NCBI GenBank assembly: GCA_021234155.1
Contig: JAJEKV010000054.1
Span: forward strand, 4,135,962-4,199,961
From: Isoetes taiwanensis
Lineage: Eukaryota; Streptophyta; Lycopodiopsida; Isoetales; Isoetaceae
Length of the DNA: 64,000 nucleotides
Direction: 5' to 3'
Shown here: positions 10,027-20,063 of the stretch, piece by piece
How the letters are laid out: each line of letters opens with the position of its first letter
Numbering within the stretch: position 1 is the stretch's first letter
The notes under the pieces: generated by a model
What the model was told of the DNA's origin: nothing
Databases searched by the model: none
What the model saw: the letters and a program-made list of their open reading frames with translations, nothing else
Made by a program: the position numbers and the translations under genes

Positions 10027-12947
10027 AGCAGATTAAAGATTGGATGAAAAAGTGGGGTAAACAGTGGAATGAAAAGATGAAAAAAGAAAAAAGAGACATT
10101 TATTTACAGGTCAAGGAGGTCAGACAAAAGCTGTTCTCAGACCCTCACAACATTATTCTGCACAAAAAGGAAGAAAGCTTGGAGAGAAAAGTAAAGAACA
10201 TTGAGGAGTCAGAAGCTAGAGGTCTAATAATTAAGAGCAAGTGCATTAATATCAACTGTATGGACAGGTGCAGCTCCAAACTTTTCTTTAAGACAGCCAA
10301 AGGCAGGATTATGAACAATGGTATTATTTCAGTCATGGAGGGAGACCAAAAAGTATCTGGACAGGAAAACCTATTAGGCTTCTTCCATGATAAATACAAG
10401 GAATTGTTTGCTGAAGCCCAGGTGGATAATAACAAAATACAAGAATTCTTTGATATGCTTGGACCAGCTGAACTGGCAATTGAGGATACAAGTTTACTGC
10501 AGATGCCTTCAACAAGTGAAATAGAAAGTGTCCTCAAAGGTATGGCTCACGGGAAGAGTCCTGGCCCAGATGGGATTCCTCCAGAGTTTTTCATATCATT
10601 CTGGGATATCATGAAACATGACCTTACCACTTTTATACAAGGAGCCTGGTCTGCATCAAAGCTACACCCTGCAATTAATGCTGGTCTGATAGCCCTGATC
10701 CCCAAAGTAGATGCACCACTCTCCTTCTCGGACTGGAGACCAATCTCACTTACCAACTCTACATACAAGATTTTAGCCAAGATCCTGGCTAATCGGATCA
10801 AAGGGGTCCTCCAGAAGGTAATTAATCCAGTACAGTCAGCTTTTCTACCAGGGAGAAGTATTCTAGACAATTTTATTGGAGCTCATGAGGGATTACGCTG
10901 GAACTCTCTATCCAAGCAAAACTGTATGCTTGTTAAACTGGATTTCAGACGAGCCTATGATACAATCAGTTGGAATTTTCTTTATAAGGCTATGGCTCAT
11001 CTTGGCTTCTCTGAAAATGTCATCAAGAAGGTGCATAGTCTAAATGAGACTGGTTGCTCAGCTGTTTTAGTAAATGGGACACCCACAGATTTCTTTGAAT
11101 GCAAAAAAGGGGTTCGACAAGGGTGTCCATTGGCCCCTTACCTCTTTTTAATTGTAGCAGAAATGGTTACCAGGGCCACTTTCTCCCTGGTAGCTGCAAA
11201 AAAGGTTCAGAGCCTTCAACTGCCACAGGGAATGGGAGAATTTGTCATCATGCAATATGCTGATGACACATTTGCATTCATCCAAAATGATGGCTCCAGT
11301 CTACCAGCTTTTCTACAAATGTTGCAACTTTTTGGTGAAGCCTCGGGAGTCCTTCTAAATAAAAGCAAAAGTACTATTGTGATGGAAACAGATCAGGGGG
11401 AACATGGAATTAAAGTTACTGGGCATAAAAATGCCACAAAATTATTAGGTCTCCCCTTGGCAATAAATATGAACCTTCCAGGACTGTGGGACTCTATTGT
11501 GAATAGGATGAAGAGAAAGATACAGATGTATTCCAAATCATTATCATTAGCAGGAAGAGTTGGTATAGTTAATAGTGTGATTGCCAGTACACACATATTC
11601 TTCTCTTCGGTTATCATTGCAGATAAAGCTTCCTACAGGAAATTAGAGACTGCCATGAGAGACTACATCTGGCAAGGGGCAAGAATGGTCTCCTGGGAGA
11701 ATCTCACATTGCCAAAAAAGGAGGGAGGTTTAGGATGCAAAGACCTCTTCACTCAGGCACAGGCCTTGGCTGCCAAGATAGTTTGGAGAACTCTGAACTC
11801 AGATAACCTCTCACCTGCTTTAAAACTGGTAAGATATTGGTTGGGATCATCAACTATCCTGGGAGCCCCCTCTCTACCTCATCAACTTCCAGACTCGGCA
11901 TTCTACCAGCTCAAACCTGCACCTGGCACTTCCAAAATTCTGAAACGGATTCTCTCTGCATGGAACTCAGCCTCAACCTGCTTTCGTGCTAGGGATCTGG
12001 CCTCTATTGGGGACAACCATGGTTTCTTCTGGCATCAGGATTTAGTGAATGAAGATGAGGGGTGCTTGGCCCTAAAGCACCCTCTCAAATATAAGGAATG
12101 GAGTCAGGCTGGATTAAATACCTTAGGATCCTTGAGATCAAATGGTAATTGGAGAAATTGGAATGAGCTAACCACTTGCCTCTCTGACACTGAAACAAAC
12201 AGGAAAATTTATAATGTGGCTACTGGCTACTCTAGGGAGGAAAGTAGCACTTCCTCTAACTGGACTTGTGGTGATCATGGATATAAAGTATCTCAGATCT
12301 ACAATCTGCTTCTGGACACTGCTCAGCTTAAAGTATGCAGAGTCTGGAGTTGTCAAAAAAACACAGCAGTTAAAATTGTCAGGCAGGGATGGAAACTCCA
12401 GTGCGCAAACAAAATAATCTTTTTTAGGTGGCTATTGCTCAACCAAAGCCTGAAAACCAATAGTTATAGGGCCCAATTTGACAGCCAGGTATCTGAGTTG
12501 TGCCCCTTTGGATGTGGATAGAGAGAAACGACACCCCATGTCTTTACCTGTCCGTGGTTGTCCACATTCTGGAATTGGATTCAACCTTTGGTGCAACAGA
12601 TTCCGACAGATAATACCTCTCTGCTCCATTATCTTGACAATTCCTCAGCATTCAAAGGAACAATTAGAGCATTAAGTTGCTGGGCCATATGGAAACACAG
12701 AAATGCAGTGGCTATTGAAGGGTCGACCCCAAGTTTAAATGAGCTCAAAGCCTCTTTTCAGGTCCTCTTAGCAGAGGCTGCTATGGCCCATAGAGCTAAG
12801 AGTGGCCTGAAATATGATCGAAATTGGGATTCTTTGGGATCCTTTAATGGTTTCTTCCAATTTTTCTCAATTCTCTTTAATGATTTGGATGCTGTGCTTG
12901 ACAGAATTTCTGCTGAAGAGACATCACGCGGGAGGACATGCACGTGA
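10011..12947 (+). CDS. L1 LINE ORF2, reverse transcriptase and C-terminal zinc-binding region
   Basis: RNA-dependent DNA polymerase of the element. The order of motifs is complete: a basic coiled linker, GKSPGPDGIPPEFF (10,555), LIPKVDAPLSFSDWRPISLT, PVQSAFLPGRSILDN, motif A VKLDFRRAYDTISW, motif B KGVRQGCPLAPYLF, motif C MQYADDTFAF (catalytic YADD intact), then LLGLPLAINM and SLAGRVGIVNSV in the thumb. Near 12,495-12,560 lies the zf-RVT-like signature CPFGCG ... ETTPHVFTCPW, interrupted by a single in-frame TAG at 12,519-12,521. The same frame stays open behind it to 12,947 (FWNWIQPL ... ALSCWAIWKHRNA). Apart from this stop and the frameshift at the 5' side, the protein is intact. Confidence 0.93.
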
Positions 12948-13260
12948 GGTGGATCCTGCCACACCCATGCTTTCCACTCGTGAAGCTATTGAAGCACTGT
13001 TTTGGGTCAAGACTGAAGTTATCAGTTGTATTACCTTTGATCGGCTACTGGCGGATACGGATATCTGGACATTTAATCAGGAGCTTAAGCCATACTTCCT
13101 TGCCAAGAAGAAGATACATGAAGATGCACGCGATTCCTGGATAATGCACCTGCTGGACTCTACCGGATATGGGCCCAATGAGCTGGATGACCTGATGTTT
13201 CTTCATACTGACGAGGCCTATGCTGTTATCACTCTTGATGGAGTCCCAGATATATTATGA
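12946..13260 (+). CDS. L1 ORF2 C-terminal extension or small downstream frame, function unknown
   Basis: After the reverse-transcriptase frame stops at 12,947 a different frame continues: EVDPATPMLSTREAIEALFW, then TFDRLLADTDIWTFNQELKP and DSWIMHLLDSTGYGPNELDD, stopping at 13,260. It looks protein-like (balanced composition, amphipathic stretches) but I recognise no domain. Either a +1 frameshift separates it from ORF2, or it is a separate small ORF. It sits about 200 bp before the poly(A). Confidence 0.45.
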   Translation, partial: EVDPATPMLSTREAIEALFWVKTEVISCITFDRLLADTDIWTFNQELKPYFLAKKKIHEDARDSWIMHLLDSTGYGPNELDDLMFLHTDEAYAVITLDGVPDIL

Positions 13261-13454
13261 GCTAAGGCTTTAACTTTGTCTTGCTAAACTCTGAACTCTT
13301 GATATATAGTGGTTTTCTATTTCAGTTACTCCTAGTGGCCATTATAGGGCCGTTGACAACCTGATGTCAACACTTTTTCCATGGATGGATAATCCTTGGT
13401 TTTTTGTATAACTATGTAATCACACATACATTAATACAATTTCTGCCGTTTCCT

Positions 13455-13455
<1 letters not shown>

Positions 13456-13485
<30 letters not shown>
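13456..13485 (+). other. Poly(A) tail of the L1 element
   Basis: Thirty uninterrupted A residues follow TTTCTGCCGTTTCCTC and mark the 3' end of the integrated LINE copy. Confidence 0.95.
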
Positions 13486-13487
<2 letters not shown>

Positions 13488-13990
13488 CTTTACCTATTCA
13501 AGATATGTTGGTTGCAAGGTTAAACATAGATACTTCCAGCTTTCTTTCTCTTTCTCTGGCTCCCCACAGCCACTCCCCCGAGCACCACCATATCAATTCC
13601 TCCCCTTCCCGGGATTGATCATCTCGATCAAGAAATTATATGGCAAATTTAACACAATCAAGTCCATGGTTGCAGCCCTAATTGAGTTCACAACTAGAAA
13701 TAATCAGGTCCAGCCCTTTAGACTAGAAAGTTTTTTTTTTTTTTATATACATGATAATAATGGACAACTAGATCAACAATTATGTTGCAGTCATAATCAT
13801 TATCATAAAGTTCACTTCAAACAAAATTATTCCTAACCTCCTTCACATAGTTACACACTTAATTAATGCTTAACTACTTTAAATAGGCAATCTGCAACAT
13901 CCCCTTTTCCTTTTGAACTCTGTCCGCAAACGCAACTTGTTTATTTATTTGGTGTTTGGTTCGGGAGGAAGTTCTTCTATTTGAAACATT
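13486..13990. other. Intergenic sequence
   Basis: No gene recognised. It contains a T run near 13,731-13,744 and separates the L1 element from old gypsy remains. Confidence 0.4.
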
Positions 13991-14712
13991 TGGACCTGGA
14001 GTCCACTAGGATGAGGATTTGGTCTATGTTCTATTCTGCCTTGATCCCTTCGCTCCCCTCGGTTATCTTGGTCATTTTGGTCTCTTTTTGCATTTAATTT
14101 TGGACAGTCTACTTTAAGATGTGGTCCTCCACAATAAAATATCCACTTTTCTTTGACGATGGTCGGTCAAATTGATTGTCCCACCTTGTTTTTTTAGCTT
14201 GGTCCTGGTTATCCCCCATGCTTGATCTAGACTGCTTATTTCCTTTGTCTAAATCCTTGCTATTGCTTACTTTGCCATTGCTTATTTTGTTGTTGTCTTT
14301 GCCATCAGAATATCCATCCCATATGCTGCAATTTATTGAATTAGGTTTAACTTTCTTTTCGCGACAATAACTTTCTTTGTAGCCTCTTCTAATGTCTGAG
14401 GATCTATAAAATATAATTCTGCATATAAAGAACTTTTAAGTCCTGCTATATACTTGCGTAACAGTCCTTTCTCATTCAATCTATCTATTTGAGTAGACAA
14501 ATACTGGAACTTTGGAGTATACTGGTAAACTGATTCGTTGTCGCCTTGTTTGAAGAGGCCCCATTCTCGTTTGACACCATTATGATAATTGGCAGTCAGG
14601 TTATAACCTTCAAAAGCTTTTCTAAAGCTTTCCCATGTTAGAATATTTGGATCCATTCTTTTTCTTCCTTGCCAGCAAGTTCTAGCCATATCGGTCAAAT
14701 ATTTAACCATGA
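13991..14712 (-). pseudogene. Ty3/gypsy gag fragment (older element)
   Basis: The minus strand codes for a gypsy Gag capsid region: LTDMARTCWQGRKR, TWESFRKAFEGYNL, KREWGLFKQGDNESVYQYTP, QIDRLNEKGLLRKYIAGL, DPQTLEEATKKVIVAKRKLN. After a broken stretch, a nucleocapsid knuckle follows near 14,105-14,150 (FYCGGPHLKVDCPK), where the first Cys of the usual CX2C is not found. Gag packages element RNA. The ATG at 14,710 is probably internal. It belongs to a different, older gypsy family from the 12.9-kb element. Confidence 0.8.
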
Positions 14713-14799
14713 CTTGAAGGTTCTATTTTTCTGTAGCTTTTACCAATTCGAAATAGCTTCCCATGTGGAAATAAATTAAAAAAGGCAAGCTATTAGGCC

Positions 14800-15670
14800 T
14801 AGACCACAACGTTCTTCGGCCATCTCTACACACTAGAGGGATCAGCTGTAGTCGGACAAACCTTCCTCAGCCAGTCTGACGCCATCACCCACAGCCAGGC
14901 GGGCTCCTATGCACAGGCCGCATTAATTGGGAATTAATGGGCTAATCTAGATTATCAATCTAAGAAACTCTGGGTTTCTATCCCCCTTCCCAATACACAA
15001 GAGGCGCGCATAGAGATATCATACATCATTGTAATGAATCAAAATAATAGAAGGTAGATCTAATCTAACTACTCTAACCAAACGTGATTAAGGTTCCTTA
15101 GTCAGTTGAGAAATGGATAGGGTTCTTGGGCTCTAGAGGTCGTCTAGGGCCAAGGTCAGATACAATCCGGCCTTCTAATTGTTGTGAAACACACACGGGT
15201 GGTCATAAAACAGCACTCACTATATCCTTGCCTTGCCCTAGTGCCTTGGAATGCATCCATGCTGCTGCAATTGTTGGAACGTGCTTCAAATGGAGAGGGT
15301 ACCTCGAGATTTGAGCTTGGTGGCTGTTGAGACATTGGAAAACGACCGGCAATGCTACAAGTGCGTGCTTTTAGGCTGGAATTCGAAAAGGAAAACTTTT
15401 AAAGTTCCAACCTATTTAAGGGCGCGCTTTAGGGCATTATCCTAGGTTGGACTCTAATGGCCCTAGGGCTTGTTAGAGTGCTGCCATGTGGCAACAACGG
15501 TTATACTCATATGTCTAATGGGGCATGTGCAATTTAATGGTCTCAAATAGTTGTATCCCATGGTGCAACCCTTGTACTGTAGGGGGTACACATCGGTTAT
15601 CGCAACATGTACTAGTGACGTGGTAGTATAATATATGTATTAGTACCGTACATTGTTCTAGAACGTCACA
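14800..15670 (-). repeat. Diverged LTR related to the 12.9-kb element's LTR
   Basis: Segments such as GGGCTCCTATGCACAGGCC, TAATTGGGAATTAATGGG, TCTATCCCCCTTCCCAATAC and the end GAACGTCAC resemble the matching parts of the LTR at 15,735-17,388 in the same order. The left edge is uncertain. It is followed by ATTCTCCCCACCTTG (15,669-15,683), which resembles that element's PPT, so this looks like the 3' LTR of an older minus-strand relative. Confidence 0.65.
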
Positions 15671-15734
15671 TTCTCCCCACCTTGAAGTTATGCCATCCAC
15701 AGCATCTGTCTCTCCACCGCTTTGGTAGACAGTT
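15671..15734 (-). other. PPT and 3'-UTR remnant of the older gypsy relative
   Basis: On the minus strand, CAAGGTGGGGAGAAT lies against the old LTR end, the expected place for a polypurine tract. The interior of that element is then cut off by the left LTR of the 12.9-kb element. Confidence 0.5.
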
Positions 15735-17081
15735 TGTGACGCTCCCTGCTAAACATACGGCTCCCGGCCGTACACTCGGCAGGAAATCCCCCGTCCGGCT
15801 CAACAACCGCACAGGCCCTCCGTCTATCCCGCACTCTGGAACCTCCGTAGTGCGGAAAGGGGACACGAAGGTGTCTTGCGCGCCCTTCCCCTATGGGCTC
15901 CTATCACAACGGAAGCATAAACACATCAGAACTAGCAATACAATACAATACAATAGGCTACCTCGAGGGTAGCTCAACCGCACATCCATAGATGCAAAGA
16001 ACATAATCATATGCCATGAAACATGAGAGCTCCTACCCGTGGCTCTGACACATAGGGTAGTCGACTGACTAGATATGCCTCAAGATAGAGCAGACCGAGT
16101 CATAACAATGGCGGGGCTGGCATAAGACAATGGCTAGGGTTGACCACTCCATCCGCCCCTCCTGTGCATACTTTGCAGATGGGCTAGATCAAGCTGTGGC
16201 ATGACTCTAACCTTCCGGATACGCAATCCCATGGCATCACCCATCGGGGACGACTCGTGTTGCATCTCCCTGGTCCGACGAGGTAGGAAGGGTTGCATCT
16301 CCCCTTCCCGGGGTCTAGAGGCTCCACGGGCGGCTAGAGAATCGTGGCGACACCGCGATTAAAGTGCCAGTGAACCCCCAAAACAAGAGCCAAGCTGACA
16401 CTTGCAACTCTTGAGAGGCAGGGCGACACCATTGCCTCAGGAGGTGTCGGACCCATGCTCGGCCCACACGAAGTGACCGACCATAAGCCTAGCCCACTGT
16501 GGGATCCCCCGAAGCCCCCACTCGGCAGGGATCCACCCTCCATCTTGCCTCTAGCCCCGTTGTGTGGTCTTTGAGTCACATCATAGCTTCCATAGCCCTA
16601 AGTGGGTTCCTATGCACAAGCCGCCCACTAATAGGAACTAAGGGATCTACACTAGGAGCATACTACATATGGCCCTAGGTCTCTACCCCCCTTCCCAATA
16701 CAAGAGGAGCACATGATCAACCAATATCACATACATCACATCATGATCAATATCAATATCATATGAACATCTTACCCTAACATACATAGCTAACTAACAA
16801 TTAGGGTTCCTTGATTAGGGTTCAAGATGTTCAACAAAGGATCTAGGGTGGCTCTACTCTAGACACGAATCACTAACCCCTCCGGAGTGCTAACTTCCAG
16901 GATGAACTAACATGAACTCTACTCAACCTACCTCCTCCGTAGTGCTTCCTCCCATCCCCGGCGTCTCCATGCTCCTAGGCGTGGTTCAAGGCTTGCTCCC
17001 TCTCGATCATACACACCTTCCTTCAGGCTCTTGCTCCCTGGCTAGACTATGATTTAATTAAGTGCTCAAAAGGGGTTTGAA

Positions 17082-17176
17082 CACGTGGGTGAGAGCTCAG
17101 GTGCTAGGTCAGGAAAAAGGGTCTAGGGTTAGGGTTAGGGCTCATATAGGTGTGGGTCCACGTGGGATGCCACGTG
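17082..17176 (-). promoter_or_regulatory. Putative LTR promoter: G-boxes, TATA box, telo-box-like motif
   Basis: On the minus strand in order: CACGTG at 17,176-17,171, CACGTG at 17,164-17,159, a TATA-like CTATATGAG at about 17,148-17,141, then CCCTAACCCTAACCCTAG at about 17,138-17,122, and a third CACGTG at 17,087-17,082. G-boxes bind bZIP/bHLH factors and act as ABA- or light-response elements in plants; telo-box motifs are common near plant transcription starts. The arrangement fits a U3 promoter and is identical in the 5' LTR (28,439-28,385). Confidence 0.6.
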
Positions 17177-17252
17177 GCATCACTAAAATAAGGCCGTGTG
17201 GCGGTTGCCCAATAGGATAAGGCCATGTGGAAATGGGCCTTATCCTAAGGTT

Positions 17253-17277
17253 ATCTAAGTTAACAATTAACTTAGAT
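17253..17277. repeat. Perfect 11-bp inverted repeat in the LTR
   Basis: ATCTAAGTTAA, 3-nt spacer, then its exact reverse complement. The same structure is preserved in the other LTR at 28,516-28,540. It could be a protein-binding dyad in U3, upstream of the G-boxes in element sense. Confidence 0.8.
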
Positions 17278-17388
17278 GTGCACCCCTTGCCACTTATCCG
17301 AGGCATACAAGGCTACCTCGGTAGACTTGTATGGTGACGAGTCCAGGAATATATGTATTTATGGCGTATATTTCCTTGGAACGTCACA

Positions 17389-17402
17389 TTCTCCCCCCCT
17401 TA
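17389..17402 (-). other. Polypurine tract of the 12.9-kb gypsy element
   Basis: On the minus strand AAGGGGGGGAGAA abuts the TGTGACG start of the 3' LTR. This is where RNase H leaves the primer for plus-strand DNA synthesis, and it fixes the element's orientation. Confidence 0.9.
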
Positions 17403-17813
17403 GGACAATGCTGTCCCCATCATTGCGCTAAGGTGACGAGCCTATCTATCCTGCAAAACAACATAAGATCATACACTTAAGTTTAATTTAAACGATCAAC
17501 TTCCTATTAAAGTTTAATGTCAAAATTTAGGCTATGTTTGTACTTATACAAAATTATATAGCCTTAACAAGGTTACTTCTTACAATAATTCAAAACATTA
17601 TTATAAGAGTTATTAGGGTTCATAATCTAAATTATGGTTCCCCCATCTTCTCGTAATGCGCCCCACCTCGAAGCTCCTTCTCACTTGCCTGCACATGGAG
17701 CACATTACATTAGTTTAATTAATAAGTTTGTGGTTTTAGGGGACCACCTCCCTTACCAATACCTTGCACTCGATCATGGCCCTTTCGGATTTGAGCTTAA
17801 GGACCATTTAAGA

Positions 17814-18146
17814 TGATCCCATCATCGCCCATGATCAAGTGCTACCTTGTACTCGGTTACCCGGTGCCGAGTACCCCTAGTGCATCATGCCCCAAGGGTT
17901 TTAAGCTAGGGAACGTCTCACGATCCCATCATCGCACATGATCACTTTAACCTTCACCATGACCCCCCTATGGCCAGGTGTGCGAGCCCCGCATCGTGGC
18001 ATAGGGAGCATCCGATCAATGTCCCATCATCGCGCACTATGCCTCACTTCCTCTCTCGCATGACCCTATTGGTCATGCGCACCTCTTGGTGCATGTTGGC
18101 CTAGAGAACGCCTTAAAGGCTTATCTCATCATCGCCCACATGTCCA
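17814..18146 (-). repeat. Degenerate ~103-bp tandem repeat in the gypsy 3' UTR
   Basis: The motif GATCCCATCATCGCCCATGAT recurs near 17,816, 17,923, 18,022 and 18,124 at about 100-107-bp spacing, with weaker similarity between (AAGG and TTAAG segments ahead of each motif). A weaker match, CCCCATCATTGCGCTAAGG, occurs at 17,412. It lies between the pol stop and the PPT and is non-coding. Confidence 0.7.
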
Positions 18147-18220
18147 AGATTCTGGCATATGTATTCCACTAGCTAGAATACATCTGCCAGAGCTAGAGGC
18201 TAACTAAGAAACATACTAAG

Positions 18221-19368
18221 CTAACCTCCTGGCAAGTCGGGGTCGATCAAGTCGGAGACGACTCGCCCATCAAACTCCTTCATAAACTCTGGGTATTGCT
18301 TCTCCAAATCTTGCTTCAATACCCATGTCGCGTCTTCCACGGGCAAGTGCTTCCACTTGACCAAATACTGGAGGAACTGAGACCTCCTAGTCTTCTTGAA
18401 TGACTTATCAAGAAGTAACTCAGGCACGATTTCAACTTGCTCCTCCGTCATTTCCAACAAAGTTGGAGTATCCAAGACCTCCTCAGGGTTAGGATTGTGC
18501 CTTTTCAACAAACTTACGTGGAAAACCTTGTGAACTTTGAGATGGGCGGGGAGATCCAACTTGTAGGCTTGGGAGCCCACTCTCTCCAAAATCTTGAACA
18601 GACCAGCCCATCTAGGGGCAAGCTTCTTGCAACTCCCAATGCGAAGCTTAGCTTGCTTGACCTTGATCTTCAACCACACGCTATCGCCTACCTTGAACTC
18701 TCTTACGGTCCTGTGCTTGTCGGCTACACTCTTCTGCCGACTTCTTGCTGTTAGGAGGTAACCCCTCACTTCTTCCACCAACTGCTGCATATCTCCTAGC
18801 ATCTGCTGGGACACTTCAACCTTTGACACGGGGTTGTGCCAAGTGTCTGGGGTTAAGCACTGGTACCCGTAATTTACCATGAAAGGAGACATCTGAGATG
18901 ACTCCTGCTTGGCACTATTGTAGGCGAATTCCACCAAGTGGATATACTCATCCCACTTGGACTGCTTATTCCACACAAAGCTTCTAAGCATATCTTCAAT
19001 GATTCGATTCGTCCTCTCCGTCTGACCATCTGTTTGGGGATGATAAGCTGTGCTCATGGAGAGCTTCGTCTGAATGGTGCTAAAGAGGTCCTGCCAAAAA
19101 GCACTCATAAACTTGGAATATCTATCAGATATTATCTCCCGAGGCATGCCATGGAGCCTAAAAATCTCCTTCACAAATAGCTTGGCAGTATCTAATGCTG
19201 TGTTGGTAGTTCTACAAGACACAAAATGTGCCATCTTAGATAATTTGTCTACTACAACCATCAATGCATCCTTGCCTCGAAGAGTCTTGGGAAGTCCTGT
19301 GATAAAATCCATACTTACCACTTCCCACTTCACATTCGGCACTGCTAGAGATTCCAAAGCTCACGGAA
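18221..19368 (-). CDS. Gypsy integrase core and chromodomain
   Basis: Integrase inserts the DNA copy into chromosomes. This open frame of about 378 codons holds the DDE triad: Asp in VSMDFITGLP (residue ~17), Asp in REIISDRYSKF (~80) and Glu in RTNRIIEDML (~122). The typical SMSTAYHPQTDGQTER and HLVEFAYNSAKQ follow. The post-core region has KVGDSVWL and RWAGLFKILERVG, then LKVHKVFHVSLLKRH. The C-terminus, QYLVKWKHLPVEDATWVLKQ, is a chromodomain of the chromovirus type, which in related elements targets integration to methylated-H3 chromatin. The frame is uninterrupted. The ATG at 19,357 is internal; upstream integrase sequence continues across a frameshift. Confidence 0.93.
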
Positions 19369-20063
19369 TTAAGCTGCTCCGCTTTGGTTTGTTGACACAA
19401 CCGCACTTTCATGAATATATCTTGCTATCTGCCTCTTCATTCCCGGCCAGAAGTAGCTACTTCGAATCTTGAAGTAGGTCTTCATAAACCCTGCATGCCC
19501 TGCTATTGGGCTGTTGTGTGTGTCATGAAGAATTAGCTTCCTTATACCTGACGATTCGGGTACACACAACTTATGCTTATGATATAACAAGTTGCCTTCC
19601 TTCTTATAATGCTTGAAGGCTTCTCGTTCCTTATCTGTTCTAGCCTCCCTAGAGAGGCTTTCCCACACCTCCTTGAAATCACCATCAAATGGTAATGTCT
19701 CCTCAATTTTCTTGCCATATCCACTCGAAAGAGTTGATATAGCATTACAATGAGTTCTCGTCTCAAGAGGTCTTCTAGAAAGAGCGTCGGCGACCACATT
19801 CAACTTACCTGGCTTATAAGCAATCTCAAAGTCATACTCTTCTAGGAATTCCATCCACCTCCTTTGCCTTAGATTAAGGAGTGGTTGGGTAAAGATGTAT
19901 TGGAGGCTCTGGTGATCAGTATCTAACTGAAACTTCCTCCGAGCAAATAATGCCTCCAAATACGAAGAGCTCTGACAATAGCTAGAAGTTCCTGATCATG
20001 GGTTGGATAGCGCTGCTCGGTGTCGTTCAACTTCTTGGAATCATAAGCTATTACTCTTCCTTC
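19369..20063 (-). pseudogene. Gypsy RNase H and integrase N-terminal zinc domain
   Basis: Directly behind the reverse-transcriptase frame, the minus strand reads [40 protein letters not shown], then after a one-base shift near 19,940 [34 protein letters not shown] and NVVADALSRR. This is a Ty3-type RNase H that removes the RNA template. It continues into the integrase N-terminus with LILHDTHNSPIAGHAGFMKT and SSYFWPGMKRQIARYI, giving the His pair. The following Cys pair is displaced by a frameshift near 19,400. An in-frame TAA at 20,064 also separates it from reverse transcriptase. Confidence 0.88.

Larger units (their letters stand above)
9190..13485 (+). mobile_element. L1-type LINE, 5'-truncated, nearly complete ORF2
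   Basis: Plant L1 elements copy themselves by target-primed reverse transcription using ORF2 (endonuclease plus reverse transcriptase). This copy begins inside the endonuclease, with in-frame homology from about 9193 (IRGIKGPLKRKRI). It runs through reverse transcriptase, a Cys/His C-terminal domain and a short 3' UTR, and ends in a 30-nt poly(A) at 13,456-13,485. ORF1 and the 5' UTR are absent. The coding region carries few lesions, so insertion is probably recent. I could not find a target duplication around it. Confidence 0.92.
15735..17388 (-). repeat. 3' LTR of the 12.9-kb gypsy element
   Basis: A 1654-bp terminal repeat that pairs with 26,991-28,651. It is bounded by TG...CA with 7-bp terminal inverted repeats TGTGACG/CGTCACA. 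It contains putative U3 promoter elements and a perfect 11-bp inverted repeat, listed separately. Confidence 0.95.

Noticed and set aside
17122-17138. Interstitial telomere
   Set aside because: Only three TTAGGG-like units, identical in both LTRs of one element; better explained as a telo-box-like promoter motif.
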